Source: Mycoplasma anserisalpingitidis
Lineage (GTDB): Bacteria > Bacillota_I > Bacilli_A > Mycoplasmatales > Metamycoplasmataceae
Assembly (NCBI RefSeq): GCF_007859615.1
Contig: NZ_CP042295.1
Coordinates: 895,111 to 959,110, forward strand
DNA: 64,000 bases
Direction of reading: 5' to 3'
In this document: in pieces, positions 1-11,711 of the stretch
How positions within the stretch are numbered: the stretch's first letter is position 1
Layout: every line of letters begins with the position of its first letter
The notes under the pieces: generated by a model
Database searches by the model: none
The model's input: the letters and a program-made list of their open reading frames with translations, nothing else
Told to the model about the DNA's origin: nothing
Made by a program: the position numbers and the translations under genes

Positions 1-18
1 TTTTTAATAATATATTAA

Positions 19-1395
<1,377 letters not shown>

Positions 1396-1403
1396 TTATT
1401 TAT

Positions 1404-1440
1404 AAATAAAATTGCTTATTTTAAATAAGCAATTTTATTT
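1404..1440 (+). terminator. Rho-independent terminator after eno
   Basis: A near-perfect inverted repeat (AAATTGCTTATTT pairing with AAATAAGCAATTT) is followed by T-rich sequence directly after the eno stop. The folA promoter starts immediately downstream. Confidence 0.85.
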
Positions 1441-1447
1441 ATGCTTT

Positions 1448-1456
1448 TGCTATAAT
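1448..1456 (+). promoter_or_regulatory. Extended -10 promoter of folA, leaderless
   Basis: TTGCTATAAT gives a perfect TATAAT at 1451-1456 preceded by a TGn extension. Only six bases separate it from the GTG start at 1463, so transcription should begin at or next to the start codon. No Shine-Dalgarno sequence is present. Confidence 0.7.
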
Positions 1457-1462
1457 TTGATA

Positions 1463-1942
1463 GTGATAAAAGCTATATTGGCATGTGATGAGAATGGTGT
1501 AATTGGCAACAATAATAAACTCCCATGAAACATAAAATCGGAGATGAAATTCTTTCAAAATAATATAACAAATCATGATGTTTTAATGGGCAAAATAACA
1601 TTTCTATCATTAAAAAACGGACTTCCTAAAGCGAAAAATTTATTTATTCTATCTGATGATTTGTCAATAAAAACAGAAAGAAAAAATGAAAAAATAGTAA
1701 CTAATCTTAGCTTCATAAATTCTTATAAAAAATCAAAAAAAGACATCTTTATTTGTGGTGGTCTTTCAATTTATTTACAGACAATAAATTTTGTTGATGA
1801 AGTGATTTTGAGTGTCATTGATGGTTCGTATATTGGGGATGTTAAAATAGATTTAAGTCTTTTTAACAATTTTGTTTTGCATAAAGAAGTTAGATATGAA
1901 AATTTTCGTGTGAAATATTTAGTTAATAAAAAAAGTAGTTAG
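1463..1942 (+). CDS. folA: Dihydrofolate reductase, GTG start
   Basis: Reduces dihydrofolate to tetrahydrofolate with NADPH. The 159-residue protein opens MIKAILACDENGVIGNNNKLPW, the family's N-terminal strand and Met20-type loop, where the Trp is a TGA codon. The acidic residue of the folate site is Glu in NIKSEMKFF. A central ICGGLSIY corresponds to the conserved GG-x-x-(I/L)Y NADPH motif. The first ATG is at 1544 but would remove the substrate-binding N-terminus; GTG at 1463 restores it. TTG at 1457 is in frame but lies directly against the -10 box. No thymidylate synthase gene is adjacent. Confidence 0.88.
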
Positions 1943-1955
1943 CGAAGGTAATATT

Positions 1956-2972
1956 ATGAAAAAGTGAGTAAAAAATACCCTTTGATTAGGGTCAATTGTC
2001 GTTGTGTGTGGAATGATTGCTAGTGGAACAGTTGCTACAAAATATTATGGCGGAAGAATCATTTATGATTTTGATAAAGCGGCAAACGAAAATTTTTCTG
2101 TGGATGAGTATGTTAAGTTTGAAGATAATAATTCAAATGATGCCATAAATTCTTTAGATTCAGCGGAAATAAATGTTTTCTTTATTCAAGATGGCGAAGA
2201 AGCTTATTACAATGGTATTAGATTATCAATGTTATCAAAAAACGAAACACACTTGTTTTATTCATCTTATTCTGAGTTTAATAAAAACATAAACTTTGAT
2301 AAATTAGAAAAATTTCTAAAACATGATAGAAAAATATTTTACAAAAATGAATTTAATGAATTAATCGAAGTATCCGCAAACAGTACTGAAGAACTAAAAA
2401 AATATGAAAATGAAGTAAGAAGCAAAACTTCGGTAAAAAAATTAGGTGTATTCTACATTGATGAACTGATCGAAAATGTAAAGACTATAATGAACAATAA
2501 CAAAGATAAAAAAATTAATCTTTGAATAAACTCAGACAACTTAAGATTTTATTTACCTCTAATTGAATTAGCGCAAGTTAATAATTTAGTTATTAGAGGA
2601 ATAGAAGATAATCCTAATATAGGTAAAGAAGTTTTAGAGAATTTGCATATCCATCTTAATGAATGGTTAAAACATGAATTGGAAGATGTTGATAAAAGTG
2701 ATGAACAGATAAAGAGATATGTAATGGATAGTTTTTATGTAAATCGATCTGAAAATTATCTTTTACCAAAAATTTATAAAAATATTTATTTTTATTTCAG
2801 TTATCATTCAGAATTAGATAGCTTGAATAAATTGGGTTATGAAAATTTCAATTTATTATCAAATGAAGAAAAAGATGTTAATGATTATATTTTAGAAAGT
2901 GTATCAAAGACTAATGTAAATTTAGTATCTTACTGAAATGAAATCATCAATGATTTTTCTAAGACTGATTAG
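1956..2972 (+). CDS. Unknown membrane-anchored protein
   Basis: I do not recognise the family. The 338-residue product begins MKKWVKNTLWLGSIVV and has one hydrophobic segment at about residues 8-28, followed by a hydrophilic remainder rich in Asn, Glu and Lys that is probably extracytoplasmic. There is no Cys in a lipobox position; the only Cys in the segment (CGMIASG) is mid-helix. TGA codons at 2523 and 2934 read as Trp, joining three apparent fragments. ATG at 1956 has GAAGG upstream (1943-1947) and lies 13 bp after folA, so the two are probably co-transcribed. The gene ends at the terminator shared with tuf. Confidence 0.8.
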
Positions 2973-2981
2973 AAGCAAACA

Positions 2982-3011
2982 AAAAACACAAGATTAAGTC
3001 TTGTGTTTTTA
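2982..3011. terminator. Bidirectional terminator between 1956 gene and tuf
   Basis: AAAAACACAAGA and TCTTGTGTTTTT form a stem flanked by A and T runs, so it can end transcripts from both convergent genes. Confidence 0.85.
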
Positions 3012-3019
3012 TAGTCTTA

Positions 3020-4207
3020 CTATTTAATAATTTTTGTTACTGAACCAGCACCAACTGTACGTCCACCTTCACGAATAGAGAATTTTGTTCCCTCTTCTAC
3101 GGCAATAGGAGCAATTAATTTAACTTTTAAGTTAACATTTTCCCCTGGCATAACCATTTCACGTCCAGCTTCAAATTCAACTCCACCTGTAACGTCTGTT
3201 GTACGGAAGTAGAATTGAGGTTTATAGTTCTTGAAGAATGGTGTGTGACGTCCACCTTCTTCTTTTTTAAGTACATAAATAGCAGCTTCGAATTCTGTGT
3301 GAGGAATAATTGAACCTGGTTTTGCTAAAACTTGTCCACGTTCAATATCTTCACGGTTTACACCACGAAGTAATAATCCTGCGTTGTCCCCAGCTAGAGC
3401 TTCTTTAAGGTTTTTACGGAACATTTCAATTCCTGTAACAACTGTTTTTTTAGTAGGTTTTAATCCAACGATTTCAACTTCTTGGTTTAATTCTAATCTA
3501 CCACGTTCTACACGTCCTGTAGCAACTGTTCCACGTCCTGTAATTGTGAAAACGTCTTCAACAGCCATTAAGAATGGTTTATCAAATTCTTTAATAGGTG
3601 TTTCAATGTATGAGTCAACTGCAGCCATTAATTCCATAATAGCGTCTTCATATTTAGCATCACCTTGAAGTGCTTGGAAAGCTGATCCACGGATAACTGG
3701 AGCGTTATCTCCGTCGAATCCGTATTCTGAAAGCATTGAACGAACTTCCATTTCAACAAGGTCGATCATTTCGTCTTCACCTTCTAACATATCACATTTG
3801 TTTAAAAATACAACGATACGAGGTACTCCAACTTGTTTAGATAAAAGAATGTGTTCACGTGTTTGAGGCATAGGTCCATCTGTTGCAGCAACAACTAAGA
3901 TAGCTCCGTCCATTTGTGCAGCCCCTGTAATCATGTTTTTAACGTAGTCAGCGTGACCTGGACAGTCTACGTGAGCGTAGTGACGGTTTTCTGTTTGGTA
4001 TTCGATGTGTGATGTATTAATTGTAATACCACGTGCTCTTTCTTCAGGAGCATTATCGATAGAAGCATAATCACGAGCTTCTGATAATCCTTTTTTAGAT
4101 AAAACTGTAGCAATAGCAGCTGTTAAAGTTGTTTTACCGTGGTCAACGTGCCCGATTGTTCCAACGTTAACGTGTTCTTTACTACGATCGAAATCTAATT
4201 TTGCCAT
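3020..4207 (-). CDS. tuf: Elongation factor Tu
   Basis: GTPase that delivers aminoacyl-tRNA to the ribosome. The 395-residue protein has G1 GHVDHGKT, G2 region [13 protein letters not shown]3 DCPGHADY and G4 NKCD, and ends in the three-domain EF-Tu C-terminus ([15 protein letters not shown]). Start ATG at 4207 is preceded by AAAGGAAAA. It stands alone rather than in a str operon with fusA, as is common in mycoplasmas. Confidence 0.98.
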   Translation of the reverse strand: MAKLDFDRSKEHVNVGTIGHVDHGKTTLTAAIATVLSKKGLSEARDYASIDNAPEERARGITINTSHIEYQTENRHYAHVDCPGHADYVKNMITGAAQMDGAILVVAATDGPMPQTREHILLSKQVGVPRIVVFLNKCDMLEGEDEMIDLVEMEVRSMLSEYGFDGDNAPVIRGSAFQALQGDAKYEDAIMELMAAVDSYIETPIKEFDKPFLMAVEDVFTITGRGTVATGRVERGRLELNQEVEIVGLKPTKKTVVTGIEMFRKNLKEALAGDNAGLLLRGVNREDIERGQVLAKPGSIIPHTEFEAAIYVLKKEEGGRHTPFFKNYKPQFYFRTTDVTGGVEFEAGREMVMPGENVNLKVKLIAPIAVEEGTKFSIREGGRTVGAGSVTKIIK

Positions 4208-4413
4208 TGTCTTTTCCTTTCATTATTATTTACTATGTTTTAGCGCTAAAACCACCTAAGTCTAGTCTTTCAGCTAGAACCTATCCGTATAAATTAGCAT
4301 ATATATTTTACCAAAAAATAGTTTTTATAAATATGCTTTTAATTTAGCACGCTATAAGCAATATTATATATTAAAATAAATTTTTATTAAATTTAGATAT
4401 CAATAAAAAAACA
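4208..4413 (-). promoter_or_regulatory. tuf upstream region with structured leader
   Basis: About 200 bp separate tuf from the next gene. Near the start codon lies a perfect 16-bp palindrome, GTTTTAGCGCTAAAAC (4237-4252). Further upstream the leader has a short hairpin, TCTAG-CTGAAAGA-CTAGA, flanked by two AGGT copies. An AT-rich promoter probably lies around 4290-4340, but no perfect -10 box stands out. The structures are visible; a regulatory role is inference. Confidence 0.4.
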
Positions 4414-5229
4414 TTAATTTTTATTTATGAATTGTCTTATAAATCTGGCTAATCCAGCATTTTTATAATCAAAATCTAATGTTATATCTGCAACATTTTT
4501 GAATAATTCTGACGAGTTTCTCATTGCAACAACTGTACCGAGCAATTCTTTTGCTGATGCATCGTTCATTGAATCACCAATGTGCATTGCATCTTTTGTA
4601 TCGATTCCGAACATTTCACAATACTGTTTTTCAGAAAGTCCCTTACTTGCATTAAATGAAGTGATTTCCATTAAGTTATTTTGTTTACCACTGAAAGAAA
4701 CTTCTAAAATACCTTCATATTTTTCAGACCATTGCTTTTGTAATTTTCTTAGTTTTTTCTTAGATAACGCAAAAACTAAAATTTTAAAAGTATCGAAAGG
4801 AACTGACTCAAGATAGTCTAAATTATTCTTAAATCCCTTAAATACATCAACAATTTTAAAAATTATTGATTTAGTGAAACTTTTCTTTAAGTCGGAATTA
4901 AAAACCGCAAAAACTTTGTTTTTAGCAATATCTTCAAGTAGATTTTTGACAGCTTGATGTTCTATTTTCTTAGAAATCACTTCTTTATGGTTTATAAAAA
5001 TTTTTGCTCCGTTTCAAAGAATATAATTAGTAGCATTAATAGTTTCTAAAATTCTTAACGTTTCACTATTGTAACCTCTACCAGTTGAAACAATAATAGG
5101 TATTTCTTTTGATACTTCATTAATAGCCTTTATATTTTCATCACTAAAATTTGAATGCATTGAGTCTTTTATATCTAATGAAGTACCATCAAGATCAATA
5201 AAAATAATTTTAGGTTTTTTAATATTCAT
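4414..5229 (-). CDS. Cof-type HAD-IIB phosphatase
   Basis: Predicted cytosolic phosphatase of sugar phosphates or nucleotides; the substrate is unknown. The 271-residue protein has HAD motif I IFIDLDGTS with two catalytic Asp near residue 11, motif II IIVSTGRG, a conserved cap-entry segment YILWNGA (Trp from TGA at 5014), and motifs III/IV in FNASKGL and HIGDSMNDA. It ends VAMRNSSELFKNVADITLDFD, typical of the Cof family. It starts 2 bp after the paralogue upstream, and the pair follows tsaD in one direction. Confidence 0.88.
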
Positions 5230-5231
5230 GG

Positions 5232-6062
5232 TTAATTATTTTCTTCCTCCTTTTTATTTAATAATTCACTAACAACATGGTAAAAACCATCATATTTATA
5301 GTGCGGTGCAATAAAAGTTGCATTTTTTATGTACTCAAAATCTCCGTTTTGCATCGCTACAGATTGACCTAAAACTCTTGATAAATCTTCATCAGCCATA
5401 GAGTCACCAAAGTTAATACAATCATGTGGATCAATATTCAATTTTTGACATATTTCAAGTGCTTGAGCAGATTTAGAAACTCTAGAAGAAGTTATTTCGA
5501 TAACTCAATTATAATGAGCAGAAAAGTAATTAACTTCTGTGACAGAATATCTAAGTTTTTTAAGAATTTTATTTATTTGAAATGGATAAACAATAAAAGT
5601 AATTTTAAGAATTTTATTTAAGTCTATTTTATTGATTTCTTTGATATGTAAAGACTTCATTCTTTTGCTTTGTGTTAAACTTGAAATTAATTTATACAAG
5701 CGGTTTTGTGTTATTAAATATTCTTTTTCGCTTGTAAATAAAGCAAAATTAATCTTATGTTTTTTTGCGATTTCGATAATTTTTGACACTTCGTTTACAG
5801 CAAAGAAGGATTCCTTAATTAATTGATTTTTATATAGAATTTGTGCTCCAGAACTTAAAATTGCCGTGTCTGAATTAGTCATTTTTAAAATTCTTTTAAC
5901 TTTTCTATCACAATAACTTCTTCCGGTTGTTATAATAAATTTTGATTCTTGATTTATTCATTCAACTGCTTTAAGATTTTTATCCGAAATAAGCTTTTTA
6001 TTTTTTTTATTTATCAACGTCCCATCAAGGTCAACGAAAAAAATTTTTGGTATATTTGCCAA
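5232..6062 (-). CDS. Cof-type HAD-IIB phosphatase, TTG start
   Basis: Second predicted Cof-like phosphatase, 276 residues, next to its paralogue. Motif I is FFVDLDGTL at about residues 8-16, motif II IITTGRSY, and motif IV NFGDSMADEDL, with the late VAMQNGDFEYIKNAT signature. The first ATG (5882) would delete motif I; TTG at 6062 keeps it and is preceded by AAGGGG at good spacing, starting 3 bp after the tsaD stop. Several TGA-Trp codons occur. The substrate cannot be read from sequence. Confidence 0.83.
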
Positions 6063-6065
6063 TTT

Positions 6066-6998
6066 TTACCCCTTCTTTGTTAATCTTAAATAAGCTACTT
6101 GAGCAATCATTGCTCCATTATCAGTTGTATATTTCATATCAGGAATTATGACATTATTATGAAGTTTTCTGAATTCATTTCTTAAATATGAGTTCGCACT
6201 GACACCACCACCCAGAATTAATGAATTTACATGAAATTCTTCTAGTGCACTCTTAGTTTTGTTTATTAAATAATTAATTGCGGTATACTGAAATGAACTA
6301 GCGATTTGTTCTTTATTTAACTCCATATTTTTCATTTCTATTGTGTTGCAATAATTTAAAACTTGACTTTTTAATCCACTAAATGAAAAATCATATTTAT
6401 TTTCAGTGTGAGGTTGCGTAAAGCTAATATATTCACCTGAATAAGAATTAAAAATCTTATCAATTGCTGGCCCACCTGGAAAACCAGTTTGCAATCTTCT
6501 TGAAACTTTGTCAAAAACTTCACCAACAGCATCATCAAGAGTTTCACCGATTATTTCTGTTTCAAAATAATTTTTAGCATAAATTAATTGTGTATGGCCA
6601 CCCGAGACTAATAGGCAAAGACTTGGGAAAGTAACTTCATTTGTTATTGTTGCACTGAAAAAATGTCCTTCAAGGTGATTTATTGGTATTAAAGGTTTAT
6701 TTAAGGATAGACTTAAAGCATTAGCAAATAAAAAACCAACTTGCAATGTTCCAATTAAACCAGGTTCTTTTGTGTAAGCGATATAGTCAATTTCATTAAG
6801 ATTATGTTTTTTTAATAATAAATCATGAATAATTGAAATGTTTTGCACATGTTCTCTTGATGAAATTTCAGGAATTGTACCACCAAATTCCTTAAAAATA
6901 TCTATCTGAGAAATTGTCATCATATCAATAATCTTGCCATCTTCCAAAATTGCTATAGAAGTATCATCATGGCTGGTTTCAATACCTAAAATCTTCAT
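6066..6998 (-). CDS. tsaD: tRNA threonylcarbamoyladenosine transferase TsaD
   Basis: Transfers threonylcarbamoyl to A37 of ANN-decoding tRNAs. The 310-residue protein has the ASKHA N-terminus MKILGIETSHDDTSIA, the metal-binding HLEGH (family HxxxH), the LLVSGGHTQL loop, GETLDDAVGEVFDKVSR and late GGGVSANSYLR. The 3' end TDNGAMIA is conserved. Its start codon shares a base with the tsaB stop, so the tsa genes are translationally coupled. Confidence 0.95.
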   Translation of the reverse strand: MKILGIETSHDDTSIAILEDGKIIDMMTISQIDIFKEFGGTIPEISSREHVQNISIIHDLLLKKHNLNEIDYIAYTKEPGLIGTLQVGFLFANALSLSLNKPLIPINHLEGHFFSATITNEVTFPSLCLLVSGGHTQLIYAKNYFETEIIGETLDDAVGEVFDKVSRRLQTGFPGGPAIDKIFNSYSGEYISFTQPHTENKYDFSFSGLKSQVLNYCNTIEMKNMELNKEQIASSFQYTAINYLINKTKSALEEFHVNSLILGGGVSANSYLRNEFRKLHNNVIIPDMKYTTDNGAMIAQVAYLRLTKKG

Positions 6999-7561
6999 TA
7001 TTTTTTCACTCCTATTTGTGGTTTTTTAATGTATAAAACTTCTTGTTTTAATGGTTCTTGATTGTTGAAATATTTTTTATAATTTCCAAAATTGTTTGAA
7101 AGTTGTTCAAAATTTATTTTACTAATATTAATATTTTCCACTTTTTCTACAACTTCAATAAGTGCTTTTATATTTTCTTGTCCATATAATTTAGAGTTGA
7201 ATTTATATAGTTTATCACCTTGAGCATCTAAATAAATAAATTTCATTTCTTTATTTTGTTCATGTAAAATTTCAAATGTAGAAATTGTTGAAAATTTTTT
7301 ATTAAGCTGCATCGAAATAGTTCTAAAAAAAACCATTCCTGAACGAACACCTGTAAAAAAACCTGGTCCAATATTTGTGATAAATTGATTAATTTGACTA
7401 ATTTGTAAAGAATTTCTATTCAATAATTCACTAAATTGCTCTGGAATTAATGAAACTTTTTTTCTATAATTTTCTAAATGTATTTTATCTACTAAAGAAT
7501 AATTATCATCAAAAAGTGCTACAAAAAAATCTTCGGTTGCAGTGTCTAAATATACTTTCAT
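6998..7561 (-). CDS. tsaB: t6A complex subunit TsaB
   Basis: Non-catalytic partner of TsaD in t6A synthesis. The 187-residue protein has the eroded ASKHA fold expected for TsaB, with MKVYLDTATEDFFVAL at the N-terminus and the diagnostic ITNIGPGFFTGVRSG segment at about residues 60-75. It overlaps tsaD and tsaE by one base on either side. The protein is shorter and more divergent than TsaD, as is usual, but the neighbours make the call firm. Confidence 0.9.
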   Translation of the reverse strand: MKVYLDTATEDFFVALFDDNYSLVDKIHLENYRKKVSLIPEQFSELLNRNSLQISQINQFITNIGPGFFTGVRSGMVFFRTISMQLNKKFSTISTFEILHEQNKEMKFIYLDAQGDKLYKFNSKLYGQENIKALIEVVEKVENINISKINFEQLSNNFGNYKKYFNNQEPLKQEVLYIKKPQIGVKK

Positions 7562-7959
7562 TATATCCTTTCAATTTGAAACTCTCTAGTATCTTTATCA
7601 ATAATCTTGATATTGATTATTAATGCATTTTGAAAATTAACACTTAAATTTTTAAATCATTCTATTGCAATTATATTATCTTCAAAAAAATCTTCAAACT
7701 CATCTAAATCACCACTTAAATTGTATGCATCGATATGAATCAACCCATTATAATTCTTCATATAGTTAAATGTTGGTGATATGATATTTTGTTTTATTCC
7801 TAATTCCGATGCTAAATATTTCACAAAAGTAGTTTTGCCAGCACCAAGATCACCGCTGAGTAAAACAAACTTAATTTTTGGTTTAATTTCAAGAATTTGT
7901 TTAGCCAAATCTGCCAATTCTACTTGAGATTTTATTCTTATTTTTTGACCTATCAACAT
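7561..7959 (-). CDS. tsaE: t6A complex ATPase TsaE
   Basis: P-loop ATPase required for turnover of the TsaBD complex. In 132 residues it carries Walker A GDLGAGKTT (36-44), SPTFNYMKNY and a short HIDAYNLSG segment that matches family HxDxYR/L. The TGA at 7657 is Trp; the true stop TAA at 7561 overlaps the tsaB start. ATG at 7959 follows AAAGGA. The gene is divergent from the ABC exporter at 8009. Confidence 0.92.
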
Positions 7960-7984
7960 TTTATCCTTTTACTACATTAAAATA

Positions 7985-8008
7985 ATATATTAAATTATAA
8001 TTTAATTT
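7985..8008. promoter_or_regulatory. Divergent promoter region tsaE / ABC exporter
   Basis: TATAAT at 7996-8001 points rightward and lies seven bases before the ATG at 8009. The same AT-rich stretch, read on the other strand, contains TATATT and TATTAT that can serve the tsa operon. No -35 consensus is clear. Confidence 0.55.
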
Positions 8009-9799
8009 ATGTTAAGGGTTATTAAATTATTTAGTACCAAATTAAAATTTGTAATCTTGATTACAGTTGTTTTTAACTTTATACCTAGCTTTGTTGTAAT
8101 GTTGATTCCTTCTTTAATTAGGCAGTTTATTGAATATGCAAATGCAAAAGAAATTAACTATATTGAAATTTTCTTGTGAAAATTTAGTAGTAATTCGGAG
8201 ACATTGGATAATTATAATTTATTGGTAATAATTACTTTATGTGCAGCATTTTTACTTTTTTTATGCAATTTGATTCCATCCTTATTAAATAATTATATTT
8301 TGAATCAAACTAGATATGAAACTAGAAAAATAATGTTTAATAAAATAATTAAACTTAAAAAGGAACAAATTGATTCACTAAGTTACGCAAGAATTATGAC
8401 ACTTTTTAGTAATGATATAAGAAAAATTGTTGATGGAATTTATTTTGTTACTAAGTCTATTTTACAAAATATTTTTAACTTAGTTTGAGGTTTAATTTTC
8501 TCAATAACTTTAAGTATTTTATATTCAATAAGTATCTTTATTTTAATTCCTCTAATAATAATTATTTCATCAATTATTATTTACAAAATTTTTCCTCTTT
8601 TTAGAAAAGAAAACGCTGTTTTTGAAGAAATCAATGATAAAGTTAAAGAAGACATTAATTTAATTCAATTAGTTAAATCATACAATCTTGAAGATGATAG
8701 ATATGAAGTTTTTTCAAAATCCAACAATAAACTTTACGATATTTCGATTAAAGCGAACAAATTGAACATAATAGCTTGAAGATTTAATGATTTTTCAAAC
8801 GATATTGCAACAATCATAGTATTTTTAATCGGTGGACTACTAATATATTTTACTGGAGCTGCTAATTCTAGTTCAGAAGTTGGTAAAATTTATCAATTTA
8901 ACTCATATATGTGAATTATTTCGAGTTCAATTTTCAGTCTATCTCAAACAATAAACAGTTTAACTCGTTCACAAGTTAGTGCAAAAAGATATTTAGAAAT
9001 ATTAAATATTGAATGCGAAGAAATTCAAAGTGCTAAAGAAATTAAATTAATAAGCAATGAAATTGAATTTAAAAATGTAAGTTTTAAATATTCAAATTCA
9101 GACAGTGATCAAAATACCTTAAAAAACATAAGCTTTAAAATTCCATCAAATAAAACTGTTGGTGTAATAGGAAAAACTGGTTCAGGAAAAAGTACTCTAG
9201 CACTACTTTTGGTTAAAGAATTGAAACCAACTGATGGTGAAATTTTTGTTGGTGGTGTAAACATAAATGAAATCGATTACAATGATTTTCATTCAAAAGT
9301 TAGTCAAGTTTTCCAAAAACCTCTTATTTTTAGTGGTACTATCAAAGAAAATATTGAATTTTCAACACATAATTATGCTAAAGATGCAGTAGAAAAAGCT
9401 TCAAAAGTAGCTTGTTTAGATTTTGTTAATGAATATGACAAAAAATTTGATCAACTAATCGGCCAAAGGGGAATTAATTTAAGTGGTGGGCAAAAACAAA
9501 GAATAGCAATAGCACAAGCTATCTTAAAAAACCCACAAATACTAGTTTTAGATGACACAACAAGTGCTTTGGATAACAAAACTGATTTGTTAGTTAGAAA
9601 GAATTTATCAAATAGTTTAATTAACACAACAGTTTTTATAATTTCACAAAAAATTAATTCAGTTTCAAATGCCGACACTATTATTGTGTTAGATGCAGGA
9701 AAAATTATTGATCAAGGAACTCACAGTGAATTATTAGCTAGATGTCAAATTTATAAAGATTTTGCATCTGTACAAAAGGAGAATTATGAAAAGCAATAG
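8009..9799 (+). CDS. ABC exporter half, degenerate ATP site subunit
   Basis: Half of a heterodimeric ABC multidrug/lipid-type exporter in the membrane. The 596-residue protein has an N-terminal six-helix transmembrane region (about 15-310) and an ATPase domain with Walker A GKTGSGKST (388-396), signature LSGGQ (491-495) and Walker B ILVLDDTT. The catalytic Glu after Walker B is Asp (516) and the switch-loop His is Gln (547), the pattern of the non-hydrolysing subunit in TM287/288-type heterodimers. ATG at 8009 restores the first helix; there is no ribosome binding site, and the -10 box is only seven bases away, so the mRNA is probably leaderless. It overlaps the partner gene by 14 bp. Substrate unknown. 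Confidence 0.9.
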
Positions 9800-11573
9800 T
9801 TCATTTAAGACCTTTTTAAGAATGCTGTATGCTGCCAAAGTCAAACCGAAAGCATGAGCTACTTTCATAACTTTTGCATTTGTCAAAGCCTTTAGTTGAA
9901 GTGCCATTGGTTTTGGTACAGGATGAATTTTAGATAAATTTTTTGCAAAAGAAAATTTAGAAAATTTCAATTTGACAATCTTTTTGATTGTTTTGATTGC
10001 ATTCTTACTAATGTATGTAATTCATAGAGCTTTTGTTGGTTTAACAACTTACTTTATGACCAAAATAACAACACGATTTGAACGCGAAATGAGAAGTAAT
10101 TTATACAAACACATCCAAGAAATGAGTTTTTTCAATTTCGAAACAGAAAAAACTGGTGATTTTATGGCTGTTGTTACAGAAGATACAGTTTCAGCTTTTT
10201 CAAGCATGAATAGTGTATTGCTAAGTTTATGTGATTTTGTTTTCGATATTGTGCTTTCAACATTTTGAATGATGTTATTGGCACCAATTTTAGGATTAAT
10301 TACTTACTTAATAATCCCACCAATTTCAATTCTTTTTATCATTTTGGTTTCAAAAAGTAGAAAACAATGAAAAAAATCAAGAGATGCTTTTGGCGCATTA
10401 AACGCTTATTTAGAGGAAACGTTAGATATTCTTCCACTTGTAAGAGTTCATAGACAATGAGATAAAATTGAAAAGAAATTTGATGAACACAATAACTACC
10501 ATAGAAAAGTAACTAAAAAAGCTTTTACATATCAAACAATTGCTTACCCAACCTATTCAGCGTTAAAAGTTATAGCTGAATTGATAATCATAATCATTGG
10601 AATTACTTTTATAGTTAAATCATATCCTTCATATGGAATTTATGGGGTTTATACTGTGGGAGTTGTGACTTCTTTTAATGTTTATGGAAAAACTTTTACA
10701 AACAGTATTTCTAACTTATTAAATATATCTGCTGAATTACAACAAGGTATTTCAAGTTGAGATAGAATTGAAAACCTTCTTAAAATTTCGAATGACAAAG
10801 AAGATAGAATTAAACCTAATTTTAAATTCAAAGAAGGAAAAGTAGAATTCAAATCTGTTAATTTTTCTTATCCGTCAAACCCAAATGTTAAAGTGTTAAA
10901 AAACATTAATTTCACTATAAAACCAGGTGAATCACTAGCATTAGTAGGTCATACTGGATGTGGAAAAACAACAATTAGTAAAATTTTAATGAAATTTTAT
11001 GAAACTAATGATGGACAAGTGCTTATAGATGGACAAAATGCAATTGAACATAATGCAAAAAGTTGAAGAGAAAATATAGCCCTTATTTCTCAAGATGTTA
11101 TGCTTTTCGAAGATACTTTAATGAATAATATAAAAAGTGCTAATAAGAAAATTTCAGAGGAAAAAGTTGTTGAAATTTGTAAAGAAATTGGTCTTGATGA
11201 ATATGTTCAAACACTAAAAGAAAAATATAATACAAAGCTAAGCCACAACGCAGAAGAATTATCACAAGGCCAAAGACAGTTAGTTTCTATAGCAAGAGCG
11301 TTAGCTTCAGAGAAAAAATTAATTATTATGGATGAAGCAACAAGCAACATTGACAGTATTACTGAACAAAAAATCCAAAATTGTATTAAATTAATGATGA
11401 AAGATAAAACGATGTTGATAATTGCTCATAGATTATCCACAATTAAAAAAGCAACAAATATTTTAGTGATGGATCACGGTGTAATTCTTGAAAGTGGTAG
11501 CCACAAAGAATTGCTTTCTAAAAATGGTATCTATGCTAATTTGTACAATGAAGGATTCAAAGATATTGAATAG
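9786..11573 (+). CDS. ABC exporter half, catalytic subunit
   Basis: Partner of the preceding half-transporter, 595 residues, with six predicted helices followed by an ATPase domain. Walker A is GHTGCGKTT, the signature is LSQGQ (492-496), Walker B IIMDEATS keeps the catalytic Glu (517), and the switch His (548) is present in IIAHRLST. The non-standard LSQGQ would face the degenerate site of the partner, which fits a heterodimer with one working ATP site. ATG at 9786 follows AAAAGGAG and lies inside the end of the upstream gene, giving coupled translation. Four TGA-Trp codons lie in the N-terminal half. Substrate unknown. Confidence 0.92.
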
Positions 11574-11575
11574 AG

Positions 11576-11601
11576 ATCAAACAATAATGTTTGATTTTTT
11601 T
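11576..11601 (+). terminator. Terminator after ABC exporter operon
   Basis: ATCAAACA and TGTTTGAT form a stem followed by a T run three bases after the stop codon. Confidence 0.85.
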
Positions 11602-11671
11602 AAAAATAGATACATTACCAACATTTAAAATTCAAATAAAATAAGTATCAAAATATAAAAATACTTTAGAG

Positions 11672-11677
11672 TATAAT
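11672..11677 (+). promoter_or_regulatory. -10 box of gpmI promoter
   Basis: A perfect TATAAT lies 35 bp before the gpmI start, after the terminator of the upstream operon. A -35 match is weak. Confidence 0.55.
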
Positions 11678-11711
11678 TAAATAAATTTAAAAATAATATA
11701 GGAGAAAACTT

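Noticed and set aside
3384..3668. Antisense frame inside tuf, and similar frames opposite eno, rpoA, tig and ileS
   Set aside because: They are opposite-strand shadows of conserved genes without ribosome binding sites or recognisable products.
4208..4413. CIRCE/HrcA operator or T-box before tuf
   Set aside because: No TTAGCACTC-N9-GAGTGCTAA and no T-box core sequence; the palindrome is different.
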